Shown here piece by piece: positions 58,058-64,000 of a stretch of 64,000 nucleotides of DNA. The notes under the pieces were generated by a model. The model was not told the origin of the DNA. It saw nothing but the letters and a program-made list of their open reading frames with translations, and made no database searches. Source of the DNA: Hydrogenophaga sp. BPS33 (GTDB lineage Bacteria > Pseudomonadota > Gammaproteobacteria > Burkholderiales > Burkholderiaceae_C); contig NZ_CP044549.1 in assembly GCF_009859475.1 (NCBI RefSeq), forward strand, positions 1,488,001 through 1,552,000, read 5' to 3'. Each line of letters opens with the position of its first letter. Position 1 is the first letter of the stretch. The translations under genes and the position numbers were made by a program.

Positions 58058-59053
58058 TTATCTCGACTTGTTCGAGTGCTCTTCCTTAAACCGCATAACG
58101 AGGGCGATAGCCTCGCCCATGATGCCTCGCCGGAAGACCAGAACGCAGATCACAAAAATCAAACCAGTGACGATGGTGACGGACTGGCCCAATGTATTGA
58201 ACCACTCGACCCGTGTGAAGTTTGCCAGCAGGTGGCCCAAATCGCCAATCTTATTCTCCATCGCCACCACAACCGCTGCGCCGACAAACGGACCCGATAG
58301 CGTACCCAGACCACCCAGCAGCGTCATCAGGATCACCGAGCCGGATGAAGACCAGTGCACGTCGGTCAGTGTGGAGAAGCCGAGCACTAGCGTCTTGAGC
58401 GAGCCCGCCAAGCCAGACATCGCTGCCGAGATGACGAAGGCCAGCAGCTTGAAGCGATCCACGTCATAGCCCAATGAGATCGCGCGCGGCTCGTTCTCTT
58501 TAATGCCTTTCAGGACCTGCCCGAAGGGCGAGTGGACGGTGCGAAAGATAAGCACAAAAGCCGCAACGACGACCAAGAGCACCACGTAGTACATGGTCAG
58601 ATCGTTCGTCAGGTCCAGCACGCCGAACAACTCGCCCCGCGGCACGGCCTGCAGTCCGTCCTCACCACCAGTGAAAGGCACTTGCAGTGCTATGAAGTAC
58701 ACCATTTGCGCCAACGCAAGAGTGATCATGGAAAAGTAGATGCCCTGGCGCCGGATGGCCAGCACGCCGAACACCGCACCCAACAACGCGCCGGTGGTCG
58801 TGCCCAGAACCAGGGCCAGTTCGGGCGCTAGGCCCCACATCTTCATCGAGTACCCTGCAACGTAGGCTGAACCACCGAAGAAGGCCGCGTGGCCGAATGA
58901 AAGCAGTCCTGTGTAGCCAAGAAGCAAGTTAAACGCACAGGCGAACAGAGCAAAGCACATCAGCTTCATCATGAACACCGGATAGACGCCAGCGAAGGGT
59001 GCGGCCATCAGCGCGAGAAGCAGCAGGCCGTAGCCAAACAAGAACTTATTCAT
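58058..59053 (-). CDS. livM: Branched-chain amino acid-type ABC transporter permease (LivM)
   Basis: A 331-residue inner-membrane permease with about 9 hydrophobic segments. LivM-type features are NLLLGYTGLLSFGHAAFFGG near residue 43, GVLAIRRQGIYFSMITLALA, the EAA-like cytoplasmic loop region FRTVHSPFGQVLKGIKENEP, and SGSVILMTLLGGLGTLSGPF. It overlaps livH by 4 bases (59050-59053) and is the last gene of the operon. It pairs with LivH to form the membrane channel for an amino acid or, in Burkholderiales, often an aromatic or other small carboxylate. Confidence 0.93.
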   Translation of the reverse strand: MNKFLFGYGLLLLALMAAPFAGVYPVFMMKLMCFALFACAFNLLLGYTGLLSFGHAAFFGGSAYVAGYSMKMWGLAPELALVLGTTTGALLGAVFGVLAIRRQGIYFSMITLALAQMVYFIALQVPFTGGEDGLQAVPRGELFGVLDLTNDLTMYYVVLLVVVAAFVLIFRTVHSPFGQVLKGIKENEPRAISLGYDVDRFKLLAFVISAAMSGLAGSLKTLVLGFSTLTDVHWSSSGSVILMTLLGGLGTLSGPFVGAAVVVAMENKIGDLGHLLANFTRVEWFNTLGQSVTIVTGLIFVICVLVFRRGIMGEAIALVMRFKEEHSNKSR

Positions 59054-59934
59054 GTCTCTTTTCCGAACAAACCGGCAGGACGGATCAGCAACACAATCAC
59101 CATAATCACGAAAACCACGGTGGAGGACGCCTCGGGGTGGAACACCTTCGCCAATCCTTCGAGAACGCCCAGGCCCAGACCGGTAAGGATGGAGCCCATG
59201 ATGGAGCCCATACCGCCGATGACCACTACTGCGAAGACGACAATGATGAGGTTTTGCCCCATCAGAGGCGAGACTTGGAGCACCGGCGTCGCCAGCACAC
59301 CGGCGAAAGCTGCGAGCGCCACACCGAAGCCGTAAGTTAGTGTGATCAACAACGGCACGTTGACGCCGAACGCCTCCATCAGCCGGGGGTTCTCAGTTCC
59401 AGCGCGGAGGTATGCGCCAACTCGCGTCTTCTCAATCAGTAACCAGGTGGCGACGCAAACCGCCAGAGAGACCACGACCACCCAGGCGCGGTATTTTGGC
59501 AAAGTCATCAAGCCAAGGTTCAAAGCGCCCGAGAGCTCGTCTGGGGCATCGTAGGCTAGGCCTGCAACGCCATAGACCGAGCGGAAAAGGCCTTCAATCA
59601 GAAGAGTCAATCCCAGTGTGAGAAGAAGGCCGTATAGATGGTCGAACTTGTAGATCCGCCGCAGCAGTGTGCGTTCGATCAACATACCAAAGAGGCCAAC
59701 GGCTACAGGAGCAACCACGAGCATCTTCCAGTAGCCTATTTCGAAGTAGTTCATCGCTATCCATGTGAACACTGCTCCCATCATGAACAGGGCCCCGTGC
59801 GCGAAGTTGACTACATTGAGTAGGCCGAAAATGACTGCTAGACCGAGGCTCAATATCGCGTAGAACGAGCCATTCACCAGTCCCAGAATGAGTTGGCCAA
59901 GCAGTGACGAAAGAGGGGTTCCGAAGATTTGCAC
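59050..59934 (-). CDS. livH: Branched-chain amino acid-type ABC transporter permease (LivH)
   Basis: A 294-residue permease with about 8 hydrophobic segments. LivH signatures are GLVNGSFYAILSLGLAVIFG, LLNVVNFAHGALFMMGAVFT, the loop LRAGTENPRLMEAFGVNVPL, and IVVFAVVVIGGMGSIMGSIL. The ATG is 11 bases past the LivF stop and its own stop overlaps livM. It is the second membrane half of the transporter. Confidence 0.93.
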   Translation of the reverse strand: MQIFGTPLSSLLGQLILGLVNGSFYAILSLGLAVIFGLLNVVNFAHGALFMMGAVFTWIAMNYFEIGYWKMLVVAPVAVGLFGMLIERTLLRRIYKFDHLYGLLLTLGLTLLIEGLFRSVYGVAGLAYDAPDELSGALNLGLMTLPKYRAWVVVVSLAVCVATWLLIEKTRVGAYLRAGTENPRLMEAFGVNVPLLITLTYGFGVALAAFAGVLATPVLQVSPLMGQNLIIVVFAVVVIGGMGSIMGSILTGLGLGVLEGLAKVFHPEASSTVVFVIMVIVLLIRPAGLFGKET

Positions 59935-59945
59935 AATGATTTCCC

Positions 59946-60656
59946 TTAGACGCCCAGCAGTTCATTGAGTACTGGCATCTTGACTTCGAGGTCGGCGGCG
60001 CCGAATCGCTCGACGATACGGCCGTGCTCCATGACGTAGAAGCGGTCGGCCAGCGGAGCGGCGAATCGGAAATTCTGTTCCACCATCACAATGGTGTAGC
60101 CCTTGCTGCGCAGGCTGCCAATCGCGCGTGCCAGCGCCTTCACGATCACCGGCGCCAAGCCCTCCGAGATTTCATCCAGCAGCAACAGCCGTGCCCCGGT
60201 GCGCAGAATGCGCGCCACCGCCAGCATCTGCTGCTCGCCGCCTGACAGACGCGTGCCGGGACTGTTCCGCCTCTCGGCCAGGTTGGGGAACATGGCGTAG
60301 ATCTCGGACACCGACATCCCCTGTGGGGCGCTCTTCAACAGTGGCGGCAGGAGCAGGTTTTCTTCCGCAGAAAGACTGGCGAAGATGCCACGCTCTTCTG
60401 GACAGTATCCGATGCCATGGTGCGCTATGCGGTGTGTGGGCAGGTGAAGGGTTTCATGGCCGTTGACTTTGATACTGCCTTTGCGCGCACCCGTGAGACC
60501 CATGATTGCGCGCAGTGTGGAAGTGCGCCCGGCGCCGTTGCGACCAAGCAATGTGACCACCTCGCCGGGCTGCACCACCATGTCTACGCCGTGTAGCACG
60601 TGCGATTCCCCGTACCAAGCTTGCAGGCCGTTGATTTCGAGAGCAGGAGCCGTCAT
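59946..60656 (-). CDS. livF: ABC transporter ATP-binding protein (LivF) with Arg in the Walker A motif
   Basis: A 236-residue ATPase. The Walker A loop reads GRNGAGRTSTLRAIMG, so Arg stands where nearly all ABC ATPases have Lys. The signature motif is TRLSGGEQQMLAVARILRTG, Walker B is LLLLDEISEGLAPV with Glu, and the switch His is replaced by Gln in IVMVEQNFRFAAPLADRFYV, normal for LivF. It overlaps livG by 4 bases. It may act together with LivG as an asymmetric pair in which one site is impaired. Confidence 0.92.
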   Translation of the reverse strand: MTAPALEINGLQAWYGESHVLHGVDMVVQPGEVVTLLGRNGAGRTSTLRAIMGLTGARKGSIKVNGHETLHLPTHRIAHHGIGYCPEERGIFASLSAEENLLLPPLLKSAPQGMSVSEIYAMFPNLAERRNSPGTRLSGGEQQMLAVARILRTGARLLLLDEISEGLAPVIVKALARAIGSLRSKGYTIVMVEQNFRFAAPLADRFYVMEHGRIVERFGAADLEVKMPVLNELLGV

Positions 60657-61471
60657 GTCGATGCCCCTTGCAACGGCCCGTCCGTCGTGCCCATGTAGGC
60701 TTCCATGACCTGTGGATTCTTCGAGACGATGCTGTAGGGCCCCTCTGCCAAAACGGCGCCGCGCTGCAGCACTGTGATCACGTCGGCAATGGTGGAAACG
60801 ACGCTCATGTTGTGCTCCACCATCAAAATCGTGCGGCCGACCGACACGCGCTTGATCAGTTGCGCCACTCGGTGCACGTCTTCGTGGCCCATCCCCTGTG
60901 TGGGCTCGTCCAGCAACATTAGTTCGGGCTTCATCGCCAAGGTAGTGGCTATCTCTAACGCACGCTTTCGGCCGTAAGGCAAGTTCACCGTCAGCTCGTC
61001 GGCAACTTCCTCCATGCCGACTTCATTTAGCAGCTCAAGGGCCCTTTTGTTCAACGAAATAAGAGACTTCTCGCTCTTCCAGAAATGGAAGCTGGTGCCG
61101 AGCTCACGCTGCAGACCCAGGCGCACGTTCTCCAGCACCGTCAGGTGCGGAAACACCGCTGAAATCTGAAACGAGCGGATGATGCCGCGCCGCGCGATCT
61201 GCGCCGGTTGTTCGCCGGTGATGTCATTGCCGTTGAACAAGATGGTGCCTGAGGTTGGCTCCAGGAATTTCGTCAGCAGATTAAAGCAAGTTGTTTTGCC
61301 GGCACCATTTGGGCCGATCAGCGCGTGGATGGTGCCTCGTTCAACGCTTAGATCAACTGAGTCGACAGCCCTGAAGCCTCCGAAGGATTTCACGAGGCCG
61401 CGGGTTTCAAGTATTGACTTGTTGAAGGCCCTGATCGAGCGGGTCGCTGGCATTGCTGAACTCCCACTCAT
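60653..61471 (-). CDS. livG: ABC transporter ATP-binding protein (LivG)
   Basis: A 272-residue ATPase. Walker A is GPNGAGKTTCFNLLTKF with the normal Lys. LivG-specific segments are ARRGIIRSFQISAVFPHLTV and VNLPYGRKRALEIATTLAMK, in which the ABC signature is degenerate (LPYGRKR), followed by Walker B LMLLDEPTQGMGHED and the His loop ILMVEHNMSVVSTIADVITV. The ATG at 61471 shares a base with the stop of the binding-protein gene (TGATG), so translation is coupled; an ATG at 61498 would add 9 residues. Confidence 0.92.
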   Translation of the reverse strand: MSGSSAMPATRSIRAFNKSILETRGLVKSFGGFRAVDSVDLSVERGTIHALIGPNGAGKTTCFNLLTKFLEPTSGTILFNGNDITGEQPAQIARRGIIRSFQISAVFPHLTVLENVRLGLQRELGTSFHFWKSEKSLISLNKRALELLNEVGMEEVADELTVNLPYGRKRALEIATTLAMKPELMLLDEPTQGMGHEDVHRVAQLIKRVSVGRTILMVEHNMSVVSTIADVITVLQRGAVLAEGPYSIVSKNPQVMEAYMGTTDGPLQGAST

Positions 61472-62718
61472 CACCTTGCCGTTTTCACAATAGGACATTC
61501 ACTCTCGGAAAGAGGTTTGGCAGTTTCTTGCGGCGGAATCTTTGCAACAACCTTGTACAGATCCCATGGGCCAGTTGACTCTGCGGGCGACTTTGCTTGC
61601 ACCAGATAAAAATCATTGAGCAATCGACCATCGTCACGCAGCACACCGTTCTTGGCAAAGAAGTCATTCACGGGCATAGATCGCATCCTCGCGGCCACTG
61701 TCATGGTCTTGTCGGTGGCCGTATCCCTCACGGCTTTCAAGTAGTGCGATACACCTGAATAGACTGCAGCCTGGGGTTCTGTTGGCATCGCCTTATGGCG
61801 TGCGAAGAAGCGTTGACTGAACGCTCGCGTCTGGTCATCCAAATCCCAATAAAACGGAATGGCCACGTTCAGCCCCTGTGCCGCCTTCAATCCCATGCCT
61901 CGGACGTCGGTCAGGAAGGTAACGGGTGCCACTACCTTCTGGCCTCCTTTGGTGAGTCCAAACTCTCCCGCTTGCTTGAAAGCCGAAACCAGAAGTTGGC
62001 CTGCATCGATCACAGCGACGACTTTGGCGCGCGATGCTTGGGCCTGCAGCACATAGGACGCGAAGTCGATTTCGTTCGTGGGGTGCTTGACAGAACCCAC
62101 CACCCTTCCACCATTTGCCTCAATGATGCGCGAGGCCTCCGAAACTACGTTTTGACCAAAGGCGGAGTCGGCATAGATGAAGTACCAGGTATCCATGTCT
62201 TGCTTGAGCAGCGAGCGCACGGGCCCTGACACCATCGCATATGAATCGTGTAGCCACGAAAATCCCGTGGGTGAACATTGTTTTCCCGTGATTTCGGTTG
62301 TTGCCACCGCTGTGTAAATGACGATCTTGGATTTTTCACGTGCGATCTGCTGCACGGCAAGTGCTACCGCTGAATTGCCTACCTCGACCATGAGGTCTAC
62401 ACCATCCACGTCGAACCATTTGCGCGCGATGGTTGCCCCAACGTCAGGTTTATTTTGGTGATCCGCGTAGACAACATCAATGCGCTTGCCAAGGACCGTG
62501 CCGCCAAAGTCCTCCACTGCCATGCGCGCCGCTACGACCGACCCTTGACCTTGAAGAGCAGAGTAGGGACCAGACTGGTCATTCAGTATTCCAATCCGCA
62601 CACTGTCTTGACTAATTTGAGCGATAGCGGACAGCTGGACGCAGCATGCTAGATACGCGACTAAAAGTGCTTTATACCGGCGAGCAAACGCAACAATTGC
62701 CAATGAATTTTCAAACAT
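61471..62718 (-). CDS. ABC transporter substrate-binding protein (Liv/urea/amide type)
   Basis: A 415-residue periplasmic binding protein of the type I fold (Peripla_BP_6). The signal peptide is YKALLVAYLACCVQLSAIAQ after a basic start. The mature domain begins DSVRIGILNDQSGPYSALQG, followed by EVGNSAVALAVQQIAREKSK and YFIYADSAFGQNVVSEASRI. Relatives in this operon context bind branched-chain amino acids, amides or aromatic acids. The gene lies between the CoA-transferase gene and livG and provides the specificity of the transporter. Confidence 0.92.
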   Translation of the reverse strand: MFENSLAIVAFARRYKALLVAYLACCVQLSAIAQISQDSVRIGILNDQSGPYSALQGQGSVVAARMAVEDFGGTVLGKRIDVVYADHQNKPDVGATIARKWFDVDGVDLMVEVGNSAVALAVQQIAREKSKIVIYTAVATTEITGKQCSPTGFSWLHDSYAMVSGPVRSLLKQDMDTWYFIYADSAFGQNVVSEASRIIEANGGRVVGSVKHPTNEIDFASYVLQAQASRAKVVAVIDAGQLLVSAFKQAGEFGLTKGGQKVVAPVTFLTDVRGMGLKAAQGLNVAIPFYWDLDDQTRAFSQRFFARHKAMPTEPQAAVYSGVSHYLKAVRDTATDKTMTVAARMRSMPVNDFFAKNGVLRDDGRLLNDFYLVQAKSPAESTGPWDLYKVVAKIPPQETAKPLSESECPIVKTAR

Positions 62719-62768
62719 ATAACAAACTCCTCAAAAATTGATGAACAGTGCGGACTTGCGGTTTTGCA

Positions 62769-63965
62769 CTAACTTTTGGACACGGGCATGGCACGACGTC
62801 GCTCGAGTTCAGCCAAGAACTCCGCTGTATGAGCACCTAGTCGAGGTGGGGGAAGCCCGTCCCCCCCCACACGAACGCCGTCAAAAACGATGGGGTTGGC
62901 CGCCACCCGAAGAGTGCCGGTGCGTGGGTGCGGCAAAGACTGGATACCGCCGCTGGCTATGACGTGAGGATCGTTAAACACTTCGGCGACAGTAAGAATG
63001 GGGCCTGCGGGAATCCCCGCTGGCAATAGCCGCGCTAACCAATACTCGCGGGACCTGCGGCCCAAGAGTTGGTTGAGGACTTCCCGCAATGGCTCCCGCG
63101 CACTCACCCGAGATGCGTTGTCGATAAAGCGTGGGTCCTGGGCCAAGTCGGGTTCATTCAACTCTTTGCATAGGTGACTCCACATCACCTGCGTGGCGCA
63201 CGCTATGCTGAGAGGACCATCAGCCGCCTGGAATACGCCGTAAGGAGCGATGACAGGATGATCATTTCCCGTACGGCTCGGGGCCTCACCGGAGGACAGA
63301 TACCGCTGCCCATTGACACCAAGCATCGATACCAAGCTGCTCAGGAGTGCGGTTGATACGTGAGCACCTGATCCGGTATGCGGCCGTGCTGCGAGCGCGG
63401 CCAGAATGCCAATGCACAACCAAAGCCCGGCGGTCATGTCAGCGATAGATACGCCAACACGGGTTGGGGCACCACCAGGATCTCCGGTAAGTGACATGAG
63501 GCCAGACATGCCTTGCGCGACTTGATCCAGACCCGGCCAATCTTGGTATGGCCCGCCGCGGCCAAACCCCGAAATATCGGCGCATATCAATCGAGGATGG
63601 CGTTTGCGCAAGACATCGGGACCGAATCCGATCTCTTCAGCAACGCCAGGCTTGAAGTTCTGAACAAATACATCTGCATGCGAGAGCATGTCCATGACTG
63701 CACTTCGCCCACGTTCGCTACGGAGATCGATGGCAACACTGCGTTTATTTCTATTGCAGCTCAAGTAGTAGATGCTTTCTGAGTCGTGAAACGGTCCCCA
63801 GGTGCGGGTCATGTCACCGTGTGGTTCGCTCTCTACTTTGTAGACCGTGGCCCCTAGATCACCGAGCACCATAGTGCAGAAGGGCCCTGATAGTGCCCGT
63901 GTCAAGTCGACCACGACAACGCCTTCGAGCGGCAGGCGGCCAGAGTCTGGAGAATCAGCGTTCAA
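62769..63965 (-). CDS. CaiB/BaiF-family CoA-transferase (class III)
   Basis: A 398-residue cytoplasmic enzyme that moves CoA between carboxylates. Typical class III features are GVVVVDLTRALSGPFCTMVL and LGDLGATVYKVESEPHGDMT at the N-terminus, DVFVQNFKPGVAEEIGFGPD, the active-site Asp in VGVSIADMTAGLWLCIGILA, and EYWLARLLPAGIPAGPILTV near the end. It is complete, the ATG at 63965 being 35 bases from the window edge, and it is probably the first visible gene of the Liv-type operon. A CoA-transferase beside a transporter suggests that the imported carboxylate is converted to its CoA ester on entry. Confidence 0.92.
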   Translation of the reverse strand: MNADSPDSGRLPLEGVVVVDLTRALSGPFCTMVLGDLGATVYKVESEPHGDMTRTWGPFHDSESIYYLSCNRNKRSVAIDLRSERGRSAVMDMLSHADVFVQNFKPGVAEEIGFGPDVLRKRHPRLICADISGFGRGGPYQDWPGLDQVAQGMSGLMSLTGDPGGAPTRVGVSIADMTAGLWLCIGILAALAARPHTGSGAHVSTALLSSLVSMLGVNGQRYLSSGEAPSRTGNDHPVIAPYGVFQAADGPLSIACATQVMWSHLCKELNEPDLAQDPRFIDNASRVSAREPLREVLNQLLGRRSREYWLARLLPAGIPAGPILTVAEVFNDPHVIASGGIQSLPHPRTGTLRVAANPIVFDGVRVGGDGLPPPRLGAHTAEFLAELERRRAMPVSKS

Positions 63966-64000
63966 GGGATGCCTCGCCTTTTTTCAATTGCCAATCGCGC

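Overview
The window looks like accessory chromosomal or plasmid DNA from a high-GC betaproteobacterium of the order Burkholderiales, probably Comamonadaceae. The grounds are the strong GC-rich codon bias, five Bug-type (TctC-like) tripartite tricarboxylate solute-binding proteins with no membrane partner in view, abundant IS3-family elements, and catabolic operons controlled by LysR, IclR and PadR regulators. No tRNA, rRNA or CRISPR array was seen. Everything here is read by eye from sequence motifs; no database search was run.

Layout. (1) 1-2997: the tail of a lipid/envelope-type operon (GPH-like MFS transporter, DUF3833 lipoprotein, SDR, NTF2-like). (2) 3022-5485: a 14-TM drug-efflux-type MFS gene divergent from a LysR regulator. 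(3) 5880-11560: an aromatic-catabolism-like cluster. A flavin monooxygenase diverges from a VOC-fold ring-cleavage-like protein, a Bug protein, an NTF2-like protein and a fumarylacetoacetate hydrolase, followed by a decayed alpha/beta hydrolase. A PadR gene adjoins, and an 11-bp perfect inverted repeat carrying both -35 boxes lies in the divergent promoter. (4) 11781-15428: an IS3 graveyard holding one copy of a 293-bp repeat and the C-terminal stump of an aldehyde dehydrogenase. (5) 15751-31872: a large catabolic island with two halves. One half (SDR, acyl-CoA dehydrogenase, MaoC hydratase, ADP-forming acyl-CoA synthetase, citrate-synthase-fold lyase) could carry an acid through CoA activation to C-C cleavage. 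The other half (enolase-superfamily racemase/dehydratase, FMN alpha-hydroxy-acid oxidase, TPP decarboxylase, aldehyde dehydrogenase) has the same four enzyme classes as the mandelate pathway. A shared palindrome, ACGATAYAYCGT, sits in two of its divergent promoters, and an IclR regulator is the obvious candidate to bind it.

(6) 31917-40668: a mobile zone with a dead IS3 element, a NERD-like/SEC-C protein divergent from a DUF5677-like protein, an IS4-family insertion with a 9-bp target duplication that overlaps the start codon of the NERD/SEC-C gene, an IS91-type transposase with a 5'-truncated integrase, and the second copy of the 293-bp repeat. (7) 41150-54840: a second catabolic island with HyuA/HyuB, two Bug proteins, three MmgE/PrpD paralogues, a fumarate-reductase-like flavoprotein and an isocitrate-lyase-family enzyme. 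It has a LysR regulator, and a near-identical 24-nt motif lies upstream of hyuA and in the lysR/Bug intergenic region. (8) 55165-63965: an omega-aminotransferase, an IS3 element with a tandemly duplicated right end, and a complete branched-chain-amino-acid-type ABC transporter operon (CoA-transferase, binding protein, two ATPases, two permeases).

The modules look like cassettes assembled by IS activity: each catabolic block has its own regulator and uptake protein, module edges coincide with insertion sequences, and codon composition changes within the CoA-ester operon and at the aldehyde dehydrogenase. The most attractive candidates for undescribed biology are the mandelate-like plus CoA-lyase island, the HyuAB/triple-PrpD island, and the NERD-SEC-C/DUF5677 divergent pair.
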